This document shows positions 8,561 to 18,481 of a DNA stretch of 64,000 nucleotides, in pieces. A program made the translations under genes and the position numbers. This DNA comes from an uncultured Collinsella sp. Its GTDB lineage: Bacteria; Actinomycetota; Coriobacteriia; Coriobacteriales; Coriobacteriaceae. The first letter of the stretch is position 1, and the number at the start of each line of letters is the position of its first letter. The DNA lies in NCBI GenBank assembly GCA_938005465.1, contig CALLNU010000006.1:56912-120911 (forward strand), written 5' to 3'. The notes beneath the pieces were generated by a model, which ran no database searches, was not told the origin of the DNA, and saw only the letters and a program-made list of their open reading frames with translations.

Positions 8561-8594
8561 GCCAGCCTGCGCATAAGCGCAAAAGGAGCCCCGC

Positions 8595-9470
8595 ATGGAT
8601 TGCCCGGTCACCGCTCGTCCCACCGTTATCGTTATCTCCGACTCGCTCGGTGATACCGCTTGTGAGGTGGTGCTTGCGGCGTCCGGGCAATTTGATGAAG
8701 GGGCTTTTCGTCTCTTGCGCCTGCCCAAGGTGAACTCGGTGGAGCAGGTCAAGTCGTTTGTGGGTCCGCGCGTCGATGCCGATCATCGCGATATTGCCGT
8801 GTTCCACACCATTGTCGATCCGGCGCTTCGCGCCCGTGTGCTCGATTACCTGGGCATGCTGCATATCCGTTCGGTCGACCTGATCGGCCCGACGCTCGCC
8901 GTGCTGTCGTCGCTCATCGGTGTGCCGCCCAAGGGCGTTGCGGGCGTGATTCACAAGACCGATGACCGCTATTTCCATCGTATCGAGGCCATGGAGTATT
9001 TCGTTGAGCACGATGACGGGCGCGGCTGCGACGATCTGTCGGGTGCCGATATCGTGCTGCTGGGCGTATCGCGTACGTCCAAGACGCCGCTGTCGATGTA
9101 TTTGGCCTATCAGGGCTACAAGGTCGCCAATGTCCCACTGGCGCATGGCATGGAGCCGCCCAAGTCGATTTACGAGGTCGACCCGATGCGCCTGTTCGGC
9201 CTGATTTCGACCGTCGATGTGATTTCCGAAATTCGCGATAGCCGCTTGGGCGATGACTACGCTCGTGCCGTTGCCGGCTCCTATGCCGAGCCTGAGAGCG
9301 TGCACAGCGAGCTCGAGGAAGCCCGTGCGCTCATGAAGCGCCTAGGCTGCTTTGTGGTGCGTACCGACGGCAAGGCCATCGAGGAAAGCGCAGCCGAGAT
9401 CATTAGCCACTTGGAGGAAATCCAAGAAGCCCGTGCCCGCCGCGCCGCCCGTCGAGCCCAGCAAAAGTAG
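8595..9470 (+). CDS. PPDK regulatory protein (bifunctional kinase/pyrophosphorylase, DUF299 family)
   Basis: This 291-residue protein belongs to the family that inactivates pyruvate phosphate dikinase (or PEP synthase) by ADP-dependent phosphorylation of a threonine next to the catalytic histidine, and reactivates it by phosphate-dependent removal. It has the N-terminal VIVISDSLGDTA motif and the P-loop-like GVSRTSKTPLSMYLA. Its target gene ppdK is the next gene, 342 bases downstream, which points to PPDK rather than PEP synthase as substrate. The C-terminal tail is basic (ARRAARRAQQK). Its stop codon lies inside a REP element. Confidence 0.93.
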   Translation: MDCPVTARPTVIVISDSLGDTACEVVLAASGQFDEGAFRLLRLPKVNSVEQVKSFVGPRVDADHRDIAVFHTIVDPALRARVLDYLGMLHIRSVDLIGPTLAVLSSLIGVPPKGVAGVIHKTDDRYFHRIEAMEYFVEHDDGRGCDDLSGADIVLLGVSRTSKTPLSMYLAYQGYKVANVPLAHGMEPPKSIYEVDPMRLFGLISTVDVISEIRDSRLGDDYARAVAGSYAEPESVHSELEEARALMKRLGCFVVRTDGKAIEESAAEIISHLEEIQEARARRAARRAQQK

Positions 9471-9573
9471 CTAATTTGGGACGGGGCTTTTTTAGCTACC
9501 CCGGCTGAAGTCGCGACCATTTTGGTCGATTGCCTGCGGGGGCAGCTAAAAAGCCCCGTCCCAAATTAGCTAC
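9467..9573. repeat. REPIN, REP family 1, far from the transposase
   Basis: Copy A (9467-9499) is identical over 33 bases to the copy at 443-475. Copy B (9542-9573) is its near-exact inverse, 42 bases further on. The GTAG of copy A contains the TAG stop codon of the PPDK-regulator gene, so the element begins exactly at the end of the coding sequence. It is 8 kb from the transposase at 577, as expected for an element moved in trans. Confidence 0.88.
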
Positions 9574-9812
9574 TTATGGTAAAGCGATTTAGCAAGAAAC
9601 TGGCATTTGACCAGCAAGTTTCTTGCAGTGGTATCTTCATAAGGTAACCACCTTTACCTACCGTTTACCGCCAGTTTTAGCACGTTTACCAAACCGCGCA
9701 TCCTCTGCTTAAGCCCGCTCAAAACCCGCCGTATAGTTCCCTCACGGCCCGCATTTGGCGGGTCGATTCGTTACCACGGTCGTGCGCGTAAGTGCATGAA
9801 AGGGGAAGTATC
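9574..9812 (+). promoter_or_regulatory. ppdK upstream region with phased TTTACC repeats
   Basis: The gap before ppdK holds a 10-bp inverted repeat GCAAGAAACT/AGTTTCTTGC (9592-9601 and 9617-9626) and a GGTAACC palindrome at 9642-9648. It also holds three direct TTTACC hexamers at 9653, 9664 and 9685, spaced 11 and 21 bp (one and two helical turns). A TATAGT box at 9732-9737 lacks a good -35 box, and a CCCGC/GCGGG hairpin lies at 9748-9762. The arrangement suggests an activator-dependent ppdK promoter; the regulator is unknown. Confidence 0.5.
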
Positions 9813-12563
<2,751 letters not shown>

Positions 12564-12604
12564 CGTTTTGGGTTCAGACGCCTAACGTAGCCCCCCCCTT
12601 CATG

Positions 12605-12632
12605 CCGTCCGTCTCATTCGTGAGGCGGACGG
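12605..12632 (+). terminator. Hairpin after ppdK, probable terminator
   Basis: CCGTCCG pairs with CGGACGG, then after a T-G pair CTCA pairs with TGAG around a TTCG tetraloop. The immediate U-tract is weak (TTATCAT), with T-rich sequence about 20 bases further on. Confidence 0.6.
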
Positions 12633-12678
12633 TTATCATGTGCGGGTTTTGTCTTTTTGTCTGCGTAAAAAATTGTTC

Positions 12679-12706
12679 TTGCAGCAGAAACCCGCGCGTG
12701 TATACT
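12679..12706 (+). promoter_or_regulatory. Promoter of rplS
   Basis: TTGCAG, 16 bases, then TATACT lie 70 bases upstream of rplS and downstream of the ppdK hairpin. Confidence 0.65.
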
Positions 12707-12775
12707 CGAATACGTTTGTTCAACTACGTGCCGGCCAGAGTGGTACGGCACCTCTAGAAGAGTAAGGAATTGCAC

Positions 12776-13117
12776 ATGGATTACATCCGCGCAATCGAGC
12801 GTCAGCAGATCCGCGAGGACATTCCTCAGGTTCGCGTCGCCGACAACGTCAAGGTTCACTACCGCATTAAGGAAGGCGACCGCGAGCGCATCCAGGTCTT
12901 CCAGGGCGACGTCATCCGCATGGCCGGCGCCGGTGCCCGCGAGACCTTCACCGTCCGCAAGATGTCCTTCGGTGTCGGTGTTGAGCGTACCTTCCCGCTT
13001 CACAGCCCCAAGATCGCCAAGCTCGAGGTCGTTCGTCATGGTCGCGTCCGTCGCGCCAAGCTGTACTACCTCCGCGACAAGGTGGGCAAGGCTGCTCGCA
13101 TCCCCGAGAAGCGCTAA
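12776..13117 (+). CDS. rplS: 50S ribosomal protein L19
   Basis: L19 (bL19) sits at the subunit interface. The 113-residue sequence [18 protein letters not shown], the [21 protein letters not shown] stretch and [17 protein letters not shown] identify it. ATG 12776 has AAGGA 7 bases upstream. In many bacteria rplS directly follows trmD; here lepB, glyQS and the PPDK pair intervene and rplS has its own promoter and terminator. Confidence 0.97.
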   Translation: MDYIRAIERQQIREDIPQVRVADNVKVHYRIKEGDRERIQVFQGDVIRMAGAGARETFTVRKMSFGVGVERTFPLHSPKIAKLEVVRHGRVRRAKLYYLRDKVGKAARIPEKR

Positions 13118-13151
13118 GAAGATCGCAGCGTCTGTCCACTCGTTTGGACGT

Positions 13152-13181
13152 AAGGGTCACCTTCGGGTGGCCCTTCTTTTT
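13152..13181 (+). terminator. Intrinsic terminator after rplS
   Basis: AAGGGTCACC pairs with GGTGGCCCTT (one wobble) around a TTCG tetraloop and is followed by CTTTTTAT. Confidence 0.85.
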
Positions 13182-13210
13182 ATCTGATTTGCATGCAAGG
13201 AGGGCCTGGT

Positions 13211-13999
13211 ATGGCCAATATGACGAGCTCGGTTTCGGCATCGCAGGTTGCCGGAGAGCTGGCGAGCGCAACGTTTGAGGAGATCCCCGCCCTCGTGGAG
13301 CATTATCGCGAGGACCCGCGCCAGCAGGTGATCAAGGCTTGTGAACGCGCCCTCAAACGCCATTCCAAAGAGGTTGCCGAGCGCGAGCGCGTCAATGGCA
13401 TGTACGAGCTTATGCATGAGCTTGGCGGCGATGGGGTGGTCGTTGGTGTCGACGAGGTGGGCCGTGGCTCGGTAGCGGGTCCCTTAACCGTGTGTGCCGT
13501 GTGCCTTCCCATGGAGCCGCGCGTCTGGGGCATCAACGATTCCAAAAAGCTCACGCCGGCGCGCCGCGAGTTGCTCTCGGTGAAGATTGCCGAGGTGGCG
13601 ACGGCGATCGGTTTTTGCCATATCGCGCCTGCGGATATCGACGATATGGGCATGGCCCGCGCCATCCGCGCTGCCGTTGCGGGCGCCGTGGCCGATACGG
13701 GGCTCGAGCCCGATTGCGTGCTTATGGACGGTAACCCCTTGGGCGCCGTTCCCAACGAGCGCGACGTGGTGAAGGGCGATGCCAAGATCGCCTGTATCGC
13801 CGCGGCATCCATCATGGCAAAGGTCACGCGTGACGAGATGATGGTCGAGTACGACGCCGAGTACCCCGAGTACCATCTGGCCGAATCGAAGGGCTATGCG
13901 AGCCCCGAGCATATCGAGGCCATTCGCAAACATGGACTTTGTCCTCTGCACCGCGTGAGCTTTTGCGGAAACTTTCTGCAGACTGAGCGCCTTTTCTAG
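13211..13999 (+). CDS. rnhB: Ribonuclease HII
   Basis: RNase HII nicks RNA-DNA hybrids and removes misincorporated ribonucleotides. The 262-residue protein has about 75 extra N-terminal residues (helical, as in the longer Gram-positive forms) before the core VVGVDEVGRGSVAGPLTVCAV with the DExGRG metal-binding motif. VLMDGNPLG, IAAASIMAKVTRDEMM and the C-terminal HR-S-F motif (PLHRVSF) complete the active site. ATG 13211 is preferred over ATG 13193 because AAGGAGGG lies at 13197-13204. Confidence 0.95.
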   Translation: MANMTSSVSASQVAGELASATFEEIPALVEHYREDPRQQVIKACERALKRHSKEVAERERVNGMYELMHELGGDGVVVGVDEVGRGSVAGPLTVCAVCLPMEPRVWGINDSKKLTPARRELLSVKIAEVATAIGFCHIAPADIDDMGMARAIRAAVAGAVADTGLEPDCVLMDGNPLGAVPNERDVVKGDAKIACIAAASIMAKVTRDEMMVEYDAEYPEYHLAESKGYASPEHIEAIRKHGLCPLHRVSFCGNFLQTERLF

Positions 14000-14048
14000 G
14001 TCAATTGTGGAGACAGGGACCTCTGGCGTTTTATAAACCTGCTGGTAG

Positions 14049-14090
14049 CGGGCCGTATGCAACACCATTGCTGCGTACGGCCCGTTTTTT
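14049..14090 (+). terminator. Intrinsic terminator after rnhB
   Basis: CGGGCCGTA (14049-14057) pairs with TACGGCCCG (14076-14084) and six T residues follow. It separates rnhB from the competence-related operon starting at 14189, so that operon needs its own promoter in 14091-14188. Confidence 0.88.
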
Positions 14091-14097
14091 GTCTGCA

Positions 14098-14125
14098 TTT
14101 GGTCAGCTTTTGGTTAGCTTCCGGT
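14098..14125 (+). promoter_or_regulatory. Putative competence-operon regulatory site (shared 18-mer, copy 1)
   Basis: TTTGGTCAGCTTTTGGTT at 14098-14115 is exactly repeated at 43466-43483 upstream of comEA. It contains TTTGGT twice, 11 bp apart (14098 and 14109), and a related TCCGGT lies another 11 bp on (14120). It sits just after the rnhB terminator and 73 bases before yraN. The position and helical phasing suggest a binding site for a competence regulator; no regulator is identified. Confidence 0.6.
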
Positions 14126-14188
14126 ACTTACCCGCATGAAAGGTGCCCTCATCATCGGGGCACTGCAGTGTGCGGGAAAGGAGACCCC

Positions 14189-14674
14189 ATGAGTGCCGCA
14201 AGCAAAAAGAGCAAGACACAGCAGCTCAAGGAGCGTTGGGAAAACGGTGAGCTCGACTGCGGGGCGATGACGCCCGAGTTTATCAAGGGGCTCAGCCCCC
14301 GCGAGCTGGGTATGCTGGGCGAACTGATCGCCATCGACTACTTTAACGAGCGCGGCTACACCTTGCTGGAACAGGGTTATCGTTGCACCGAGGGCGAGGC
14401 CGATCTGGTGCTGCTTGATGAGCTCGACGATGTCGTGGTGATGGCCGAGGTCAAGACCAGACGCGTCGCCCTGGATTGCACCACGCGGGTCTTTCCCGAG
14501 GAGGCCGTGGACGCCCAAAAGCAACGCCGCTACCGCCGCATCGCAAGTTGCTATCTCATGGAGCATTATCCGCTCAAGGCGATTCGCTTCGATGCCGTGG
14601 GTGTCACCATTCGCGGCGGGCATATCGCCGAGATCGAGCATCAGTACAACGCGTTCGATTGGCAGGTGTCGTGA
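14189..14674 (+). CDS. YraN/UPF0102 family predicted endonuclease-like protein
   Basis: This 161-residue member of the YraN family has a restriction-endonuclease-like fold often found beside comM and dprA. The family core is visible: LGELIAIDYFNERGYTLLEQGYR, then EGEADLVLLDELDDVVVMAEVKTRR with the acidic E-x-D...E-V-K residues of the PD-(D/E)XK fold. ATG 14189 follows GGAAAGGAG. About 45 residues precede the core, which is longer than usual. It is the first gene of an operon with comM and dprA, whose coding regions overlap by one to four bases, so a role in DNA uptake or recombination is inferred only. Confidence 0.88.
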   Translation: MSAASKKSKTQQLKERWENGELDCGAMTPEFIKGLSPRELGMLGELIAIDYFNERGYTLLEQGYRCTEGEADLVLLDELDDVVVMAEVKTRRVALDCTTRVFPEEAVDAQKQRRYRRIASCYLMEHYPLKAIRFDAVGVTIRGGHIAEIEHQYNAFDWQVS

Positions 14675-16197
14675 TGGCGTTCGAGACGTTTGCCGTTCAC
14701 GCGGCCTGCATCCGCGGCGTCGAGGCGATTCACGTCACGGTCGAGGTCTCGCTTGCCGGCGGCGTTCCGGGCATTCAGATGCTCGGCATCCCGAGTATGG
14801 AGGTGATGGAGTCGCGTGGCCGCATTCGCTGTGCGATGCGCTCCGCCGGGTTCGAGATCCCACGCTCGGGCATTACGGTCAATCTGGCACCTGGCGATAT
14901 TCGCAAGACCGGTAGCGGCTTTGATCTTCCCATCGCCATCGCGGTATTGGCGGCCGATGGTCAGATTCCCCGCGACAACCTCGATCGTTGTCTTATCGCC
15001 GGTGAGCTTGGCTTGGACGGTACGGTGCTTCCTGTCAAGGGCGAGGTGGCGTTTCAGCTATTGGCTCGCGACATGGGGCTGTCTTTTATCGCAGGCAGGT
15101 CCGACCAGCATGTGCCACTCGCGGGCGTGGATTGCGGCTTTATCGATCATCTGTCTCAGCTTGCCCATGGCATGGGTGAGGCGGCTCGGCACTATCTGGA
15201 TTCCGAGGGTGTCGAGGCGACCTTTGAGCCCGAGCTCGACTATGCCGACGTGCTGGGGCAGGAGGTCGCCAAACGCGGCATGGCGCTTGCGGCGGCAGGA
15301 GAACTTGGCTTGCTCATGATTGGATCCCCGGGATCGGGCAAGACGATGCTCGCACGCCGTATGACCGGCATCCTGCCCGAGCTTTCCGTTGAGGATCAGC
15401 AAGAGGCGCTGTGCATCCATTCGGTCTTGGGCGAGAACATCGATGGACTGCTTGCGGGGCATCGCCCCTTCCGCAGCCCGCATCACAGCATTTCGACCGC
15501 GGGCCTCATCGGCGGCGGACGTCCAGTGCATCCGGGCGAAATTAGCCTTGCTCATGGCGGCGTGCTCTTTTTGGACGAGCTTGCCGAGTTTCCCACGGGC
15601 GTACTGCAGACGCTGCGTCAGCCCATCGAACGCGGTTATGTGAGGATCGTACGCGTCGACGGGGCCTTTACCTTCCCGTCGCGCTTTCAGCTGCTCGCTG
15701 CGAGCAATCCCTGCCCCTGCGGCTTTTTGGGCGACCGTGAGGTGCCATGCCGCTGCTCGGCATCGATGGTCGAGCGCTTTCGGTCTAAACTGCACGGTCC
15801 TTTGGCCGACCGTATCGACATGATGATCGATGTGACCCGTCCCGACCCCCAAGTGATTATCGAGGGTGCGGAGGGTATGTCGTCGGCCGAATTACGTGAC
15901 TACGTTGTGCGCGGTCGCGCCTTTCGCGCTTGGCGCGAATCCCGTATGGACGATGCGGATGCCGAGGCCGAGGATGACGAGACACGGTCCATTGACGGCG
16001 TCGTTTCGACCTTTGAGCTCGATGATGCGGCGGAGAAGTGTGTGCTCGGCCTGTCCAAACGCACACATCTCACAGGGCGTGGCATCGTGCGCCTGGTTCG
16101 CATTGCGCGTACGATCGCAGATGTCGCCGAGAGCGAGCAAGTGACGCAGGACCACGTGCTCGAGGCGGCGATGTACCAGGGAAGGAGGGACCAATGA
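14674..16197 (+). CDS. comM: ComM/YifB family Mg-chelatase-like AAA+ ATPase (branch migration helicase)
   Basis: ComM is a hexameric helicase that extends integration of transforming DNA by branch migration. The 507-residue protein has the N-terminal Lon-protease-like fold (VHVTVEVSLAGGVPGIQMLGIP-type region), the Walker A loop GSPGSGKTMLARR, Walker B VLFLDELAEFP, the sensor/zinc-loop segment AASNPCPCGFLGD..CRCS, and a C-terminal Mg-chelatase helical domain. ATG 14674 overlaps the yraN TGA stop by one base, indicating translational coupling. It lies downstream of the 18-mer site shared with comEA. Confidence 0.93.
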   Translation: MAFETFAVHAACIRGVEAIHVTVEVSLAGGVPGIQMLGIPSMEVMESRGRIRCAMRSAGFEIPRSGITVNLAPGDIRKTGSGFDLPIAIAVLAADGQIPRDNLDRCLIAGELGLDGTVLPVKGEVAFQLLARDMGLSFIAGRSDQHVPLAGVDCGFIDHLSQLAHGMGEAARHYLDSEGVEATFEPELDYADVLGQEVAKRGMALAAAGELGLLMIGSPGSGKTMLARRMTGILPELSVEDQQEALCIHSVLGENIDGLLAGHRPFRSPHHSISTAGLIGGGRPVHPGEISLAHGGVLFLDELAEFPTGVLQTLRQPIERGYVRIVRVDGAFTFPSRFQLLAASNPCPCGFLGDREVPCRCSASMVERFRSKLHGPLADRIDMMIDVTRPDPQVIIEGAEGMSSAELRDYVVRGRAFRAWRESRMDDADAEAEDDETRSIDGVVSTFELDDAAEKCVLGLSKRTHLTGRGIVRLVRIARTIADVAESEQVTQDHVLEAAMYQGRRDQ

Positions 16198-17129
16198 TGG
16201 CCGAGGGGACCTTTGAGCTGCATCCAGGTGATGCGTTGTATCCCGAGACCGTTTTGGAGCTTTCTGATGTACCCCAGACGCTTTATGTGCGCGGCAACCC
16301 CAAGGTGCTTTCGACGCCCGCGCTCTCCATCATCGGCGCGCGCAAGGCCTCGCCGTATGGTCTTGCTGTGGCAGAGCTTGCGGCAAAGGTGGCGGTCGAG
16401 GCGGGAGTGACGGTAGTTTCGGGCGGCGCGGTCGGTTGTGACCAGGCCTCGGGTTGGGCTGCGGTCAACGCCGGCGGCAAACACGTCGTGGTGCTGGGGA
16501 CGGGCGCCGACGTGGTCTACCCGCGTTCGAGCGCGGGGTTGATTACGCGCACGCTTGATACGGGTGGCGCGGTCGTGTCGATCTCTCCGTGGGGCATGGG
16601 TCCGCGCAAGTTCGCCTTTCCGCGCCGCAATCGCGTGATCGCGGCCCTGTCGCAAGCCCTCTTTGTATCCGAGGCGGGTATGCCTTCTGGGACGTTTTCT
16701 ACAGCCGAGGCTGCTATGGATTTGGGGCGCGAACTTCTTGCCGTGCCGGGGTCGATCCTATCGCCCGAGTCGCGTGGCACGAATTACCTCATTGCGAACG
16801 GTGCCTGCTGCATCGTCGACGAGGAATCTATCGAGATAGCTATCTCACGCATCTACGGAACCCTGCGCTACTCGCGCCCCGATGCTCCCGGCATTGCCGA
16901 CCTGGATCCAACGCAGCAGACCGTGATGCATGCGCTCATCGCCTCTCCGCTCAAGGTCGACGACATCGCGGCGCTCGTCTCGCTCGATGCTGTCGGCGTA
17001 CTCAAACTCCTGGGTTCGCTTGAACTCGAGGGCCTTATCGAGCGCATGATGGATGGAAGGTATGCGCCCTCCAAGTTTGCCCTTCACGCCCAGACACCCT
17101 TCGGTCACAATGGAAAACGTGTCAATTAG
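16194..17129 (+). CDS. dprA: DNA-processing protein DprA
   Basis: DprA loads RecA on incoming single-stranded DNA during transformation. The 311-residue protein has the Rossmann-like core: LSIIGARKASPYG, VVSGGAVGCDQASGWAAVNAGGKHVVVLGTGADVVYPR, PRRNRVIAALSQALFVSEA and a C-terminal winged-helix domain (about residues 245-300). Two start codons in tandem (16194 and 16197) are both spaced well from AAGGAGGG at 16182-16189; the first gives an ATGA overlap with the comM stop. Operon context supports a competence role. Confidence 0.95.
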   Translation: MMAEGTFELHPGDALYPETVLELSDVPQTLYVRGNPKVLSTPALSIIGARKASPYGLAVAELAAKVAVEAGVTVVSGGAVGCDQASGWAAVNAGGKHVVVLGTGADVVYPRSSAGLITRTLDTGGAVVSISPWGMGPRKFAFPRRNRVIAALSQALFVSEAGMPSGTFSTAEAAMDLGRELLAVPGSILSPESRGTNYLIANGACCIVDEESIEIAISRIYGTLRYSRPDAPGIADLDPTQQTVMHALIASPLKVDDIAALVSLDAVGVLKLLGSLELEGLIERMMDGRYAPSKFALHAQTPFGHNGKRVN

Positions 17130-17143
17130 AAAGGTGTTTGCAG

Positions 17144-18481
17144 ATGCAGTTCGATCAGGTGACAGTTATCGGTGGCGGTCTGGCGGGTTCGGAGTGCGCG
17201 ATCCAGCTGGCAGATCGCGGGTTTGCCGTAAAGCTGTGCGAGATGCGCCCCCAGGTGAGCTCCCCGGCCCACCATACCGATCACCTGGCAGAGCTCGTCT
17301 GCTCCAATTCGTTTAAGTCGACCCGTCCGGATTCCGCGGCTGGTTTGCTGAAGGCCGAGCTTGAGCGCATGGGTTCAGTCCTGCTCGATTGCGCCCATCG
17401 CGCGGCTGTTCCCGCCGGTGGCGCCCTGGCGGTTGACCGCGTCAAGTTTTCCGAGCTTGTCGAGGCTGAGGTTGCCGCCCGTCCCAATATCGAGGTCGTG
17501 CACGGCGAGGTCATGCAGATTCCCGAGGGTCACGTGGTCATTGCCGCGGGCCCGCTGTGTTCACCGGCGCTGAGTGAAGAGGTTATGAAGCTCGTCGGTG
17601 GCGATGCCCTGGCATTCTTTGATGCGGCGGCGCCGATCGTCGATGCCTCCACGCTCGATATGGACGTGCTGTTCTCGCAGTCGCGCTACGAGGAGCAGGG
17701 GAGTGGCGACTATCTCAACGCTCCGCTCAATAAGGAGGAGTACGAGGCCTTTATCGAGGCGCTCACCACGGCCGACCGCGTGGTGCTCAAGGATTTTGAG
17801 GGCGGCGATCTGTTCCAGGCCTGCCAGCCTGCCGAGGAGGTTGCACGCACCGGCAAGGATGCCATTCGCTTTGGCGCCATGAAGCCCGTCGGCCTCACCG
17901 ACCCGCGTACCGGACGTCGCCCCTGGGCGGCGATTCAGCTGCGTGCCGAGAACAAGGAGAAGACCGCCTATAATCTGGTGGGCTTCCAGACCAACCTGAC
18001 CTTTGGCGAGCAGAAGCGCGTCTTCCATATGGTGCCGGGCCTGGAGAACGCTGAGTTCTTCCGCTACGGTGTCATGCACCGCAATACCTTTGTCGACGCC
18101 CCGCACGTGCTCGATGGCACCTTTGCCGTGCCCGGTACCGGCGTGCGCCTGGCCGGTCAGATCACCGGCACCGAGGGGTACATGGAAGCCGTGGCGACAG
18201 GTCTGCTCGCGGCGCTTAACACTTATGCCGAGGCTATCGGTGCTGCGGGCGTCGAGTTGCCGCGTGTGGGCGCCCTGGGTGCGCTCGTGGGCTATGCGAC
18301 CGATCCTGCCACCGTGGGCTATCAGCCCATGCATGTTAACTTTGGACTGGTGCCGCCGCTCGAGGACGGTAAGCGCCGCAGCAAGCGCGACCGCTACCAG
18401 GCCTATGCGGACCGTGCGCTCGAGGCTCTTGATGCCTATCTGGCCACTCGCCCCGATCTGTTTGGAGGCGACCGGTCATAG
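17144..18481 (+). CDS. trmFO: Folate-dependent tRNA (uracil-5-)-methyltransferase TrmFO
   Basis: TrmFO makes m5U54 (ribothymidine) in the T-loop, using methylene-tetrahydrofolate and FAD. The 445-residue protein opens with the FAD-binding VTVIGGGLAGSECAIQLADRG. It continues with the family signatures LVCSNSFKSTRPDSAAGLLK and GQITGTEGYMEAVATGLLA, and MHVNFGLVPPLE near the end. ATG 17144 is preferred to TTG 17138 on ribosome-site spacing. The order dprA-trmFO-xer is shared with many Firmicutes (there usually with topA between). Confidence 0.96.
   Translation: MQFDQVTVIGGGLAGSECAIQLADRGFAVKLCEMRPQVSSPAHHTDHLAELVCSNSFKSTRPDSAAGLLKAELERMGSVLLDCAHRAAVPAGGALAVDRVKFSELVEAEVAARPNIEVVHGEVMQIPEGHVVIAAGPLCSPALSEEVMKLVGGDALAFFDAAAPIVDASTLDMDVLFSQSRYEEQGSGDYLNAPLNKEEYEAFIEALTTADRVVLKDFEGGDLFQACQPAEEVARTGKDAIRFGAMKPVGLTDPRTGRRPWAAIQLRAENKEKTAYNLVGFQTNLTFGEQKRVFHMVPGLENAEFFRYGVMHRNTFVDAPHVLDGTFAVPGTGVRLAGQITGTEGYMEAVATGLLAALNTYAEAIGAAGVELPRVGALGALVGYATDPATVGYQPMHVNFGLVPPLEDGKRRSKRDRYQAYADRALEALDAYLATRPDLFGGDRS

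Noticed and set aside
6044..8752. Very long open frame antisense to glyQ/glyS
   Set aside because: High-GC coding bias leaves one antisense frame open; the translation is repetitive Gly/Val/Leu/Asp-rich with no recognisable domain. The same applies to long frames opposite ppdK (10491-12428), adhE (30753-33398), proS (27823-29394) and pnp (60124-62307).
14000..14030. GTGGAGACAGGGACCTC after rnhB looks vaguely like the REP elements
   Set aside because: It shares only a short GACAGG-type core, has no hairpin or GTAG, and no second copy was seen in the window.
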